Source: Synechocystis sp. PCC 7509 (GTDB taxonomy: Bacteria > Cyanobacteriota > Cyanobacteriia > Cyanobacteriales > Chroococcidiopsidaceae). From it: a stretch of DNA of 64,000 nucleotides. The position numbers and the translations under genes are program-made. Shown here piece by piece: positions 53,716 through 63,401 of the stretch. Location of the stretch: positions 62,001-126,000 of the forward strand of contig NZ_ALVU02000002.1 in assembly GCF_000332075.2 (NCBI RefSeq), written 5' to 3'. Numbering within the stretch: the stretch's first letter is position 1; each line of letters opens with the position of its first letter. The notes beneath the pieces were generated by a model, which saw nothing but the letters and a program-made list of their open reading frames with translations, was not told the DNA's origin and did not search any database.

Positions 53716-54672
53716 ATGAGGAGCATAATGTTTTTAAAACAACGAAAAAAGATCCCCAACAACAAATCAGTTCTTCCTGATGAACTATCTGCTGTCGCAT
53801 ACTCAGCGAATGAAAATAATGCGTCTGGAGCGCAAGAGTCGGATAACCAGGATATATCTGCATCCAAACGCATTCCAGTATTAGCACCTCAGTTATCGTC
53901 TTATTTAGTGCGATTAGGAATAGCAGTTGCAGTTCTCCTAATATTGCAAATTCTTAATGTTCTGTCTAATTTATTTTTGGCAACCAAGCCAGCCCCAGAT
54001 TTAGTCCAGCAGGATAACGGGGTGATGGCGCGTGTACGTCCGCTTGATACCCGCACCGATTCAGTCCCAGAGCAGATAGTCAGTTTTTTAGAAGAGCGGC
54101 TGCCTCGCGTCTATACTTGGAGCGGATTGATTGTTAATCCCGACGATCCAGCCGGATTGTCATATATTAGGGACTCTGGTGTATCTGTAACTGCTACAAA
54201 AGGGGATGACGTTCTGGTTCCTACACCGCTTTATAACGAGCAATTCATCTTTGACGAACCAATCCGCGAACCAACGTTGAGGGGAATTGCTCAAACGATT
54301 AAAGATGGGGAAGTAGATAAAAAAATCTTTGCTAACGATCCAGCACACCCATCAATAGCTTCGATCTACCGTTTTATTCTCCGGGGCAAGATCCAATATC
54401 CGATTGAAGTGAGTACGGGACGTTGGAAAGTACGTGTTGCGGCAGATATTGTGCTTTTTTCTCCTAATGAAACTTTAGGGGTCAAGCCTAAGCACATTGC
54501 CGAGTTCGTTCAGGACATCTACGTTCGCAAAGCATCTCCTATCCCCCAACTTTTTATCCACGACCAAAAGCGTCAAGACTTGGTGTGGTATGGGCGCAAG
54601 GATGGTTTTGTGATTGATGCCATGCTGCCAGTAGGTCCCGCTCAGGAAGTTCCTGGCGTTCCGCGCAATTAA
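53716..54672 (+). CDS. VirB8-like T4SS inner-membrane protein
   Basis: This 318-residue protein has a cytoplasmic N-terminus of about 55 residues, one transmembrane helix (about 65-90, LGIAVAVLLILQILNVLSNLF) and a periplasmic domain with an NTF2-like alternation of strands. The ATG at 53728 has AGGAG four bases upstream and may be the true start rather than 53716. It lies between VirB6 and VirB10 as in other T4SS operons. Confidence 0.65.
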   Translation: MRSIMFLKQRKKIPNNKSVLPDELSAVAYSANENNASGAQESDNQDISASKRIPVLAPQLSSYLVRLGIAVAVLLILQILNVLSNLFLATKPAPDLVQQDNGVMARVRPLDTRTDSVPEQIVSFLEERLPRVYTWSGLIVNPDDPAGLSYIRDSGVSVTATKGDDVLVPTPLYNEQFIFDEPIREPTLRGIAQTIKDGEVDKKIFANDPAHPSIASIYRFILRGKIQYPIEVSTGRWKVRVAADIVLFSPNETLGVKPKHIAEFVQDIYVRKASPIPQLFIHDQKRQDLVWYGRKDGFVIDAMLPVGPAQEVPGVPRN

Positions 54673-54696
54673 GTTAATCTATGGAGTAACAAATTA

Positions 54697-56427
54697 ATGC
54701 CGACTAAAGAAGAATTTTTAGTTAAATTTGCATCGCAGACTGGGGCAGAAATCCCAGGCATTGGGAGTCAACAGAAGGGTAGCGTTGATATTAATACTAA
54801 TACACCCGATTTGACTGCCACACCTACTCCCACCGAGGTAACTACTTTAACTGAAGCAAATACTCCCACCGAATCACCTACTCCGACTGAAAATACACTG
54901 CTGCAAGAGGAAGAAGAATTATTCAAGGACTCATTCAGCGATCGCACCAAAATTCCTCTATGGGAAGATCCCAAGTTTAAAGGAATAATTGTCGCTCTAT
55001 GCGTTCTCCCTGCTGTAATGACTGTAGGCTGGGTTTTTAAAGATGGTATTCCTAAGCCAAACCTTAGTACAAAGTCTTCCAGACCCGCTCCTGTTAAGCA
55101 AGAGGCGGATGTTGATAAGCCTAAAGATGCTACTGATGGTGAATGGGCAAGCTATGCTTCGACAAACGGAATGCGCCAACAGTTTGCTAATGCAGCAGAA
55201 GATGAAGATCCCGATGCCCAAAAGAAGTTCCAAGAGCGGGTTAATGCCAGGAGGAAGAGTCAAGTTAGCTCGGCAACCGTTAAACCAAATACTCGCCCGG
55301 AACGCACAAGTGAAAGGACAGATAGCGTTCCTCCCTACCGGACTTATCGAACTGCAAGTCGTTCATACACCCCAGCAGCGCCCGTTGTTACGGCACGTAC
55401 CAATATTCCTGAAGATTATACTCCTGGTTCTCATCGCATCAGCCGTTCGTACACTCCACCAATTCCTAAACCTATCTCTTATAGAGTCCCACCTGCCTTG
55501 TCAAAGCCGCCTGCTGTTTCGCCAAAAAACTCTCAAAGTTTGGACTCCTCTCAGCAACAGAACTCGCCTCAAGAGCGGATTGCGGCAATTATTGCGGCAA
55601 CGTCTACTGCTCTTGATAGTAGTCCAGCAACAGTTGCGGCAACATCTACTGAGGATAATAGCGAACCAGCAACAGTTGCATCTGCATATCCTAGAGTTAG
55701 TAACGAACCAGCAATAGTTGCTAGTGCAGCTATTCCTTCTAGGAGCAAGGCGATTGTTCCTCATGCAACAAAGTCAGTTCGCTCCCCAGATCCGGTAGCT
55801 CATCTATCCTCTGAGGCTGCTGTTATTGAGGGGCAATCTCAAACACTGATTAACCGTAGTCTATCGGCTAGAGGAATATTGCTCACAAGTATCGCGTTTA
55901 CCTCTGGAGATTATGCAACAATTGCCAACCAACCCGTAGAGATAGAGCTAAAAGAAGCGTTAGGAGATATCCCCGCAGGCGCTCGAATTGTTGCTGTCGT
56001 CCAAGCAAATCAAAGCAACAACTATTCAGGCAATGGCAAATCTGAGGTTGTACGTCTTAATCCAATCGCGATTGCAATTGGCGACATGGAGATGCCTTTG
56101 CCCGAAGGAGTGATCGCATTATCTGGTAAAGATAACGCTCCACTGATTGCCAAAACGGGAGGTAGTAGTTTTCTGCGGTTTGTTGGCGGGTTAGCTGGCA
56201 CAGTTGCAGGCGGTGCTGGACTAACAAACTTTGGTGCTTCCCAAAATGTCGAGATTGGTGACTCCAGCTACTTTAAATCGATTGGGGCAAATATCGCCAC
56301 AAATGTAGTCAGTAACGCGGCACGAGAGCTTCAGCGTTCGGGATCTGGTAATGGAATCCTTGTGCTTAAAGCAGGTAGTACCATCACGATTTCGGTTCAT
56401 AAGCCGCTTGTTTTACCAGATTTATAA
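54697..56427 (+). CDS. virB10: VirB10/TrbI-like core complex protein
   Basis: This 576-residue protein has a Thr/Pro repeat stretch (about 30-65), a transmembrane helix (about 88-112, IIVALCVLPAVMTVGWVF) and a long Pro/Ser linker (about 115-370) with degenerate ATVAATSTE-type repeats. The C-terminal VirB10 beta-barrel domain contains IPAGARIVAVVQANQSNNYS, VVRLNPIAIAIGDMEMPLPE and a final Val/Leu-rich strand. It spans both membranes and links energy to the outer channel. Confidence 0.82.
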   Translation: MPTKEEFLVKFASQTGAEIPGIGSQQKGSVDINTNTPDLTATPTPTEVTTLTEANTPTESPTPTENTLLQEEEELFKDSFSDRTKIPLWEDPKFKGIIVALCVLPAVMTVGWVFKDGIPKPNLSTKSSRPAPVKQEADVDKPKDATDGEWASYASTNGMRQQFANAAEDEDPDAQKKFQERVNARRKSQVSSATVKPNTRPERTSERTDSVPPYRTYRTASRSYTPAAPVVTARTNIPEDYTPGSHRISRSYTPPIPKPISYRVPPALSKPPAVSPKNSQSLDSSQQQNSPQERIAAIIAATSTALDSSPATVAATSTEDNSEPATVASAYPRVSNEPAIVASAAIPSRSKAIVPHATKSVRSPDPVAHLSSEAAVIEGQSQTLINRSLSARGILLTSIAFTSGDYATIANQPVEIELKEALGDIPAGARIVAVVQANQSNNYSGNGKSEVVRLNPIAIAIGDMEMPLPEGVIALSGKDNAPLIAKTGGSSFLRFVGGLAGTVAGGAGLTNFGASQNVEIGDSSYFKSIGANIATNVVSNAARELQRSGSGNGILVLKAGSTITISVHKPLVLPDL

Positions 56428-56440
56428 GGCGTTCAAGACG

Positions 56441-57685
56441 ATGCAATCCATTATTAAAACCTTTTCGCTATCTCTTATCTTATCGGTCGTAACACTCTCT
56501 CCGGCATGGGCAGAGCGAGTATTGCGGGTTTCATCTGTTGCTGCTCAAGACGGGAACGTCCCCGTTACAGTTCATATTGAAGGCGGTGGCGTGTTAATTG
56601 ATTTTGGCCCCACAGATGAACGGATTACCAAAATTTCTATTGACGATCCTAGCCGAATAGTGGTAGACCATTGCCTCGTGACGAAATCCTGCAACGATCC
56701 CCCTAGCCCAGTTATCCGACTCTTTCGCTCTAGTGGGATTAACTTTCAAGATATTCCTGCTGCCAAGGTTACTATGCTTTCAGTAGAAACAATTGATGTT
56801 CAAGGAAATTACCATTCCTATCCGTTTCCCGTGACGATAGGAATAGGTCGCAGCCTCGTTAGCAAAATTTTGATTGAAGAAGATGCGAACGAAAGCCCCC
56901 TTAACACAGGTATGGTGGCGCGTAATCGGGTAACACCTACTATTATTGCCCTCGGAGTCGAAGAAGCTGAGGCTAAATCCTTCTTGGTCGATCCTCAATT
57001 AAAAGCACGTATTCGCAACTATCTGGCTCTAATGGAGAGTGGTATGAGTAGTACGAAGGCAGCCAACAGAGCCGGAATTTCGGTTGACTTAGTTGCTCGA
57101 TTAGTACAACTTGGACAAGCTAAAGTTTGGGAAGCTGAAAGTAAACGACCAGTTGCCTTGCGCCCAAGCTCTCTACCTCTAGCTGCTAATCCTCGCGTAA
57201 CCATACCGCCTAAGAATACAACTCAAAATGTTCACCAGCCGAAGTTGGCGATTGCTAAACCTACTGCAAGTATCACGCCTGCACCAGTTGTTAATTCAAC
57301 TCCTCCAAGTGTGCCAGACAATAACCAAATTCAAACTACCCGTAAGTCCAAGCAAGCCATCGCTAGACCTACATCAAAAACTGCACCTGTATCTAAGCCT
57401 CCAGTTACCAAACCCGCGCCAATAGTTGCACCTTTACCCAAGCCGTCTGTTACGGGAGCTTCAAAGCTGACTTACAACCCAGCTAAAAATCATCTCCAAG
57501 CTAATGCTTTAGTAAGGGGACTAATAATCGCTAGACGGCAGAAAAGTATTAACAAGACTATTGCCGCTAAGGTACAAGATGCGATCGCCATCCTACGCTC
57601 AGGGAAGGACATCAATACTGCGGCTAAACGAGCGGGTGTGAGTATAGACAAAATCAATGAATTGCTTACTCTAGCAGGGGGATGA
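56441..57685 (+). CDS. VirB9/TraK-like secreted protein with two HTH-like repeats
   Basis: This 414-residue protein is read from the ATG at 56441 (MQSIIKTFSLSL). An earlier in-frame codon lies inside virB10, and the signal peptide (about 1-24, ending SPAWA) supports the later start. The N-terminal beta domain (VPVTVHIEGGGVLIDFGPTD, ISIDDPSRIVVD) resembles VirB9/TraK. Two copies of a helical unit follow: ALMESGMSSTKAANRAGISV (about 200-235) and AILRSGKDINTAAKRAGVSI (about 380-410). They are separated by a Pro-rich linker. The repeats look like MerR/resolvase-type HTHs but are predicted to be periplasmic. Confidence 0.68.
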   Translation: MQSIIKTFSLSLILSVVTLSPAWAERVLRVSSVAAQDGNVPVTVHIEGGGVLIDFGPTDERITKISIDDPSRIVVDHCLVTKSCNDPPSPVIRLFRSSGINFQDIPAAKVTMLSVETIDVQGNYHSYPFPVTIGIGRSLVSKILIEEDANESPLNTGMVARNRVTPTIIALGVEEAEAKSFLVDPQLKARIRNYLALMESGMSSTKAANRAGISVDLVARLVQLGQAKVWEAESKRPVALRPSSLPLAANPRVTIPPKNTTQNVHQPKLAIAKPTASITPAPVVNSTPPSVPDNNQIQTTRKSKQAIARPTSKTAPVSKPPVTKPAPIVAPLPKPSVTGASKLTYNPAKNHLQANALVRGLIIARRQKSINKTIAAKVQDAIAILRSGKDINTAAKRAGVSIDKINELLTLAGG

Positions 57686-57689
57686 GCTT

Positions 57690-59309
57690 GTGCATAGGTG
57701 CTTGGCAATAATTACTGCTTTGATTATTGGTGTGACTGCTTTACCCTTCGCCACGAAAGCGCAAGTAGATGTCATTGATAACGATGCTCCAACAAATGAC
57801 AATCTAACCCCAAATACATTTTCCTTCGATGATATAGAGCCAATTCAATCTCATGGTTCTTTTTCTGCTCCTGGCTGGGGAAGTATTACCTGGACTCCTG
57901 GGACTCGCCCTGAGCAACTATTTACGGTGGGGATGTTCCGCGATTCCTTTGGATTTCAGAATTTATCGCTTAACCAGATTGGAGCTATAACAGGTCAAAG
58001 CGTTACTGATGCCCCCCTATCTAGTTTTAGCCCCGTTCAAAATCTGACAGTCTCTCAGCTTGTATCATTGATTCCGCAGTTGGGGCAATTACCTGTGTCA
58101 ATGTCTCCCCCAATTCAAGCACTAGCCCAGCAGCAGGGCGTTGATACTGCTCTTGGCTCTGTTGCGATCGAAACAATTTCACCCCTACTCCAAGGAACTA
58201 TTAGTCAACTTGGCAGCAGCCAAACTGAGTATTCAATCTCTCAAATACCTGGACTTGAAAATGTAGCATTAAAGCAAATTCCTGATTGGGAAAATGCTCA
58301 AATTGCCGATATTCCAGGATTATCAAGCGTCCCTCTCATCGATCCGTTTTCACTTAAGGATTATTTCATCCCGTTTGATATTCCCTTTGGTATGTCTCCC
58401 TGCAAAGTTGGCAAAGAATGTCGAGAGTTCAATATTGATAATACAGCATCAGGAAACTGGAACAACTCAAGTATTTCTTGTGTTGGCGCACCGTGTTCTC
58501 ACATTGAAGTGACGCGACGGGGCAACGACACTAACAAGATTAGATGGATATCCAAAGAGCAAAAAGTTCCAGGGGGGAATGGGTATCTTTGCCTCAAGGA
58601 ACCAACGGGGCGATTTCCATTTGGCAAGAATCCTAAAGTTGTTCTCGAAAATATCGACGAAGAAACGGGTAAAGTCGAGTTTGCCTTGTATTTTAGTGTT
58701 AGAGGTCCTTACGGTGCAGAATCTGCTCATTGTTTTGGTCCCTTTCCCATGCCGTTTTGGGGTGAACGCAAAGAAGGGCAGCTTGTCCTGTTTGGATCTG
58801 ATAAACTAAGCACGAAAACGCCATTGTCGGATCTTGTGAGAGTAACCCCTAACCCTAGTCAACCCAGCAGTGCGCCCGCAGGCGAACCGCAAAACTTACC
58901 ACCACCTACGGACTGTAAAGGTTCTCCGTCTACATATGTTCGTCCCACAGTAGGTCCTGTTAGTGATATTTTTGGCTACAGACCCAGACGGGGACGATGG
59001 CATTGGGGAATTGATGTTGCTCCTCCCTACGGAACTCCTATCGTTGCTGTCTCCTGTGGAGTTGTCAGTCTTAATGATTGGGTTAATGGATATGGATGGG
59101 TAGTCCAAGTTACCCACACTAGCGGCAAGTCCTGGCACGCACATATGCCTGAGCGTTCGTCCGTTCAAGTTGGTCAGCAAGTTAAGCGTGGAGAGCGGAT
59201 TGGACGTGTTGGAAGTACGGGGAGGAGTACAGGACCGCACTTGCACTTTGAGTGGACACCTAACGGTTCACGGCGACCAGTTGATCCTAAAGTTTTGGGA
59301 GTTTTTTGA
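57690..59309 (+). CDS. M23 (LytM-type) metallopeptidase of the T4SS operon
   Basis: This 539-residue protein starts at GTG and has a signal peptide at about 1-24. The middle has IPGLENVALKQIPDWENAQI-type 11-residue repeats and Cys pairs. The C-terminal M23 domain (about 410-535) has the zinc residues in WHWGIDVAPP (His and Asp), WHAHMP and PHLHFEW. M23 enzymes cut peptidoglycan peptides. In this operon it probably opens the wall for the channel, replacing VirB1. Confidence 0.9.
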   Translation: MHRCLAIITALIIGVTALPFATKAQVDVIDNDAPTNDNLTPNTFSFDDIEPIQSHGSFSAPGWGSITWTPGTRPEQLFTVGMFRDSFGFQNLSLNQIGAITGQSVTDAPLSSFSPVQNLTVSQLVSLIPQLGQLPVSMSPPIQALAQQQGVDTALGSVAIETISPLLQGTISQLGSSQTEYSISQIPGLENVALKQIPDWENAQIADIPGLSSVPLIDPFSLKDYFIPFDIPFGMSPCKVGKECREFNIDNTASGNWNNSSISCVGAPCSHIEVTRRGNDTNKIRWISKEQKVPGGNGYLCLKEPTGRFPFGKNPKVVLENIDEETGKVEFALYFSVRGPYGAESAHCFGPFPMPFWGERKEGQLVLFGSDKLSTKTPLSDLVRVTPNPSQPSSAPAGEPQNLPPPTDCKGSPSTYVRPTVGPVSDIFGYRPRRGRWHWGIDVAPPYGTPIVAVSCGVVSLNDWVNGYGWVVQVTHTSGKSWHAHMPERSSVQVGQQVKRGERIGRVGSTGRSTGPHLHFEWTPNGSRRPVDPKVLGVF

Positions 59310-59932
59310 TGCGTAAAATCTTCGTCTTCTCTATTTGTCTTGCTATCTTGGCGATGGCTGTAGGATTTGGAGTCTATCAGAAACAGTCGCGTTCAAGACC
59401 ACTGATAGCCCAGTCTTTAAGTGACAACGATTTTTCTAAACCAAGGTTGCCTATGCGCTACCGCAAAATTGAAAAATGTTTTCCAACCACACATGAATTT
59501 CCTGAAACTGCATACATTACCACATATCAACAGAAAGATTATTTTTGGGTCTTTGCTCCCTATAAAAAATCTCCAGAAACTACTTCCTCTCTACCCAATC
59601 CTTCTGATTCATTATTATTCTCCAGCGACATTAAAGGTTGTAAAAAACTAGAGAAGTATAACAGCACAATCGCGGCTCTAGAGTCATTTATCCCGCATCC
59701 AGCAGCAGTTGAATTGAAATCCCAATACTGGTCGGCAACTCGTGAAAACATGACTAAGCAGGAATTTGAGCAATTACTTGATACAAAACCTGAAGCACCA
59801 GACCCATTTTTTCTCTTTTTAGAGGATGTAGAAGCACTAAAAAAACTTGGACTAACTCCAACAAAAAATGTTTTCATTGTGCGCGACGAAAATGACTTAA
59901 CAAAATTGTTTGAACAGATTCGACGACCATAA
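59309..59932 (+). CDS. Secreted hypothetical protein, first of a paralogous pair
   Basis: This protein of about 207 residues has its ATG overlapping the M23 stop (TGATG). It has an N-terminal signal anchor (about 2-22), then a globular part with CFPTTHEFPE and KGCKKLEKYN. Conserved blocks are shared with the next gene: CFPTT/CYPST, GCKKL/GCKWL and FLEDVEALKKL/LFPDDAIALNEL. The function is unknown. Confidence 0.65.
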   Translation: MRKIFVFSICLAILAMAVGFGVYQKQSRSRPLIAQSLSDNDFSKPRLPMRYRKIEKCFPTTHEFPETAYITTYQQKDYFWVFAPYKKSPETTSSLPNPSDSLLFSSDIKGCKKLEKYNSTIAALESFIPHPAAVELKSQYWSATRENMTKQEFEQLLDTKPEAPDPFFLFLEDVEALKKLGLTPTKNVFIVRDENDLTKLFEQIRRP

Positions 59933-59971
59933 GGCTTGCTTTTTACTTACAGGTAGAGTCGTTATTTTACT

Positions 59972-60628
59972 ATGCACAAACTTTTAATTTTTACTGGAGC
60001 ATATATAGGAGCGCTCACCCTAATTTGCAGTACCTACTCCATCCTCAGTTATGCCCGTCAATCAGAGCAATCCTACACCTTGTCACCAGACCCATTAAAG
60101 GGAGAAGCTTTTAATCGCTGCTATCCTTCAACTTATCACTTACCCGAAGAAGTGCGGTACGTGCAATCAGAAGATGGACACCGATACTATGAAGCGATCA
60201 CCAAAGCTAGATTTTTGACTACAGCAAACTCTAGCGATGAATTTGTGGCTAACACTCATACTACTCTGTACATTCGCACGATGAAAGATGGCTGCAAATG
60301 GTTGAACCGAAACGACTTGAGGAGTGGTCGGCTGAAGTTTATGCCCCAGAGTGTAGCGATCGCATTGGCAAAGCAGAAATACTCCGAAATCATCACTAGC
60401 TGCTTAGACTCTCTGCCCGAAGCAACAGAGCCTATAGAGTGTACAAAGCAATTAGAGGTTGCAGTCAATCAACCTCCTAATTGGGCTTTTGACCAAATTG
60501 ACTATTTATTTCCTGATGATGCCATTGCCCTCAACGAGCTAAGAGTCAAAACAGACAAGGTTTTGGTTGTTAAGTCGATTGAAGAAGTGGAGTCTAAGAA
60601 AAAATTACAGAAATATAAAATCAATTAG
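59972..60628 (+). CDS. Secreted hypothetical protein, second of the pair
   Basis: This 218-residue protein has a signal or anchor segment at about 4-26 and the same conserved blocks as its neighbour (CYPSTYHLPEE, DGCKWLNRN). It adds a further Cys pair (SCLDSLPEATEPIECTKQ). It is either a duplicated T4SS accessory or part of an entry/surface-exclusion pair. The evidence does not decide. Confidence 0.65.
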   Translation: MHKLLIFTGAYIGALTLICSTYSILSYARQSEQSYTLSPDPLKGEAFNRCYPSTYHLPEEVRYVQSEDGHRYYEAITKARFLTTANSSDEFVANTHTTLYIRTMKDGCKWLNRNDLRSGRLKFMPQSVAIALAKQKYSEIITSCLDSLPEATEPIECTKQLEVAVNQPPNWAFDQIDYLFPDDAIALNELRVKTDKVLVVKSIEEVESKKKLQKYKIN

Positions 60629-60639
60629 GAGTAACCACC

Positions 60640-61668
60640 ATGAGTACGCAAGCACCCCAACTGGATAAGGGGGAAATGGCTGCTGCTGAACGCGCTAATT
60701 TACGCCTGAGCGAACAGATTATGGTTCTGATGGCAAAGGCGCTGCGTAATTATGCCAACAACTACCCGTCAAAAGTACAGAAGACGCTATCAGACCCCAA
60801 GGCTGAAACCAAAGTAGATATCAGCATGGGAAATGAAAAATTATTGAGCGCTACGTTAGGCGCTGACAACAAGATCAAGGAAACTCGAACCAATACAATT
60901 ACTGACGAGCAAGCACAGGAGCTAGCAAAAGCGCTTTTCAAACAGCAAGGAGAAATGCTGGAAGGCGGAAAAATCCGAGATATTCGCGTCTTAGTCAATG
61001 GCGTACCTCTGTTTGAGGCAAAGGACGGGAAGGTGCTGGGGAACAATCTACCCCCAGAGTTTCAAAAAGCGATCGCTGCAATGGTAAAGCCAAAGCCTCT
61101 AGAAATCTCTGTATCTACAAATCCCCCAAAACAAGCAACTCAAGAGCAACAACAAGCTCCTGGTGCGACTAACCCAATACCGAATGTAGCTCAAAAAGGG
61201 TCTGATTCTCCTATTGCGACTAACCCAATACCGGATGTGGCTCAAAAAGAGTCTAATTCTCCTACTGCGACTAAGCCAACGCCGGATGTAGCTCAAAAAG
61301 GGTCTAATTCTCCTATTGCGACTAACCCAATACCGGATGTGGCTCAAAACCAGTCCAATCCTCCTACCGCAGGGCAAGAACAACTTAATCGCAATCTGAT
61401 TGCAGAAGCAAAAAAGTCTCTCGACCGTTTAGTTCCAGACCAAAGCGCAGGCAATCGCCAGTGGAAGCATGAAAAGTATACCCTGACGCAAAAGGATGGC
61501 GTTACTTCTATTTACGTAGCAGAAACTAAGGCAACGATTCGCACTGATGGAAATGCAATCACAGGCAATGCAAGGCAGAAGGATGTCGAGGCTTTAGGTA
61601 AAGTCAACGCCACGATTGACCAGCAATTAGGTAAGCCTGCTGTTAAACAAACGGGGGCGGAACTTTGA
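60640..61668 (+). CDS. Operon protein with internal 17-residue tandem repeats
   Basis: This 342-residue soluble protein has an N-terminal helical domain (about 1-150), four copies of ATNPIPDVAQKGSNSPI-type repeats (about 176-243), then a C-terminal domain (about 245-342) with KYTLTQKDGVTSIYVAE. It has no signal peptide. It sits immediately before virD4 and overlaps it (TTGA), so it may act in the cytoplasm with the coupling protein. The family is not recognised. Confidence 0.62.
   Translation: MSTQAPQLDKGEMAAAERANLRLSEQIMVLMAKALRNYANNYPSKVQKTLSDPKAETKVDISMGNEKLLSATLGADNKIKETRTNTITDEQAQELAKALFKQQGEMLEGGKIRDIRVLVNGVPLFEAKDGKVLGNNLPPEFQKAIAAMVKPKPLEISVSTNPPKQATQEQQQAPGATNPIPNVAQKGSDSPIATNPIPDVAQKESNSPTATKPTPDVAQKGSNSPIATNPIPDVAQNQSNPPTAGQEQLNRNLIAEAKKSLDRLVPDQSAGNRQWKHEKYTLTQKDGVTSIYVAETKATIRTDGNAITGNARQKDVEALGKVNATIDQQLGKPAVKQTGAEL
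61165..61368 (+). repeat. Four tandem 51-bp repeats
   Basis: Units start at 61165, 61216, 61267 and 61318 and encode 17-residue repeats. They are similar but not identical, and are likely to vary in number between strains. Confidence 0.85.
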
Positions 61669-63347
61669 AAAACATCTTAGAGATAGATCCCAATAACCCC
61701 CAAAACTGGGGACTAGCACTTGATACGCTGGTTCATTCTAAATATGCCAAACCACTTTTTCTGCTTGCCGTGTTGGGAGTGGTTTTGCTAGTAATGGAAA
61801 TTCGCGGTAAACCAAAACTGAAGAATTCTGCGGCTTGGGCAAAACGCGAACAGGTCAAACGCTGTCGAGAACTATGCCGCAAACAAAAAATGAAAGGAGG
61901 CAGCGCTAACGTAGGACTTGAACTGGGAAAAAATTTACCTATTTATGATGCAGTCACCTCCATTATTGCCATTGGCGCACCCAAGACGGGGAAATCCTTT
62001 GGTGCAACCCTTGCCGCACTATACGCCCATCTCAAGCAGAAAAATCCAGCTATCTTAGTTGATGTTCAGTATCCCGTACAGACCGAGCAAATTGCCTGCA
62101 TGGCGCGGCAATTAGGATATGAGGCTAAAGATATTCATATTTTTGCCCCAGGTTGCATAGAATCGGAAATTTGGAATATCTGCGAGTATGCCCAAGGGAC
62201 TTACGCTGCCAATTTATCGAAGTTGCTCAATGATAACTTTGCAACTGGCGGAGACAAAGGCGATCGCTTCTTCGATCCAGCCGGAGAAGGTCTAATTTCG
62301 GCTACCTTGCAACTGGCGAGAACAATTCCAGGCTTAGATGACGTAGTAGGTTGTCAAGCCTTGTTGGGGTTAGACGATTTGCCCAAGCGGGTTCGGCTTA
62401 ATCAAAGCAAAATAGATCCTTGGGTCTATCGAGCTTTTATGCAACTGCTATCAACGGAAAAATCAGAAAAGACCGCAGCTTCAATTGCTGGGATTGCCGC
62501 CAACTTATTCAAGCGATTTACCGAAAAAGACATTGCTCCAGCCTTAGTTGGCAAAACAAGTTTTCCCATGTTCCTTGATGGTCCCAAACTCTTAGTTTTA
62601 GGTGTGCGCTCGGATTTGCGCGAAGTGATTATGCCGATCCAAATGGCACTGTTATCACTTTTAGTAGACATCAACTCGGTTCCCACACGTAAAACGCCTC
62701 TGCAAGTATGCTTCGACGAACTAGCTGCTGCCACGTACCGTACTTTGCCTAGTCGGATTAATGAAAATCGTAAATATGGGGTCTATTTTAACCTTGCCTT
62801 CCAAAACCTGGCACAACTTGAAGAGAGATACGGTAAAAACTTAACTACAGCTATCTTAGGAGCGTGTGGGACTCAGATTTTATTCAATCCACGAGAGCAG
62901 CAGACAGCCGAGTTGATTTCTAAAATTGTGGGTACTGAAAATTATCGGGAATCGCAGCGAAGTCGCTCTAGTTCAAGCGGCAAAATTTCTACTTCAACTT
63001 CGTTCCATGTTAAAGAGCGTCCGCTTATTCCCGCTTGGAAAGTTAGGTTAATGGGTCAGGGTTGGGCAATTGTCCTTAATGCTGGTTATCGTTCTAAAAA
63101 TGGAGCGACAGAGTACATCCCCTACAAGTGCAAAATTAAAGTCTTTGAGGAATATGAAAAGCTAATAAAATGGTCGGCATCGCAGTGGTCGCACACCAGA
63201 AATGTATTTGTTCGCCGCTCTCCCCAACGAGCCGTAGACCCTGAATATCTCTCTGCTGGCGTGAAGCTTGCTGAGGAGTTTCTTTGTTTACCAACCACCG
63301 CAGAAGTCAATCAACAAATTGCCGACCAAGCTCTTAGTGGATTTTAA
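61665..63347 (+). CDS. virD4: VirD4/TraG-type T4SS coupling protein
   Basis: This 560-residue protein starts at a TTG overlapping the previous stop. It has an N-terminal membrane segment (about 34-47), Walker A at residues 104-111 (GAPKTGKS) and Walker B at about 346-352 (LQVCFDEL). The C-terminal conserved QNLAQLEERYG and a TraG-like end follow. It recruits relaxase-DNA or effector substrates to the channel. Its presence indicates a transfer-capable system even though no relaxase lies in this window. Confidence 0.9.
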   Translation: MKNILEIDPNNPQNWGLALDTLVHSKYAKPLFLLAVLGVVLLVMEIRGKPKLKNSAAWAKREQVKRCRELCRKQKMKGGSANVGLELGKNLPIYDAVTSIIAIGAPKTGKSFGATLAALYAHLKQKNPAILVDVQYPVQTEQIACMARQLGYEAKDIHIFAPGCIESEIWNICEYAQGTYAANLSKLLNDNFATGGDKGDRFFDPAGEGLISATLQLARTIPGLDDVVGCQALLGLDDLPKRVRLNQSKIDPWVYRAFMQLLSTEKSEKTAASIAGIAANLFKRFTEKDIAPALVGKTSFPMFLDGPKLLVLGVRSDLREVIMPIQMALLSLLVDINSVPTRKTPLQVCFDELAAATYRTLPSRINENRKYGVYFNLAFQNLAQLEERYGKNLTTAILGACGTQILFNPREQQTAELISKIVGTENYRESQRSRSSSSGKISTSTSFHVKERPLIPAWKVRLMGQGWAIVLNAGYRSKNGATEYIPYKCKIKVFEEYEKLIKWSASQWSHTRNVFVRRSPQRAVDPEYLSAGVKLAEEFLCLPTTAEVNQQIADQALSGF

Positions 63348-63401
63348 TGTTCGGTTTTTGCTTTTAATTGTTATTTAAAGTAGATCGCTTTAGAGGTATT
63401 A

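Noticed and set aside
55043-55717. Long open frame of 224 codons overlapping virB10
   Set aside because: It lies wholly inside the Pro/Ser-rich linker of virB10 in another frame. The low-complexity codons of that linker create a long stop-free frame without any family features.
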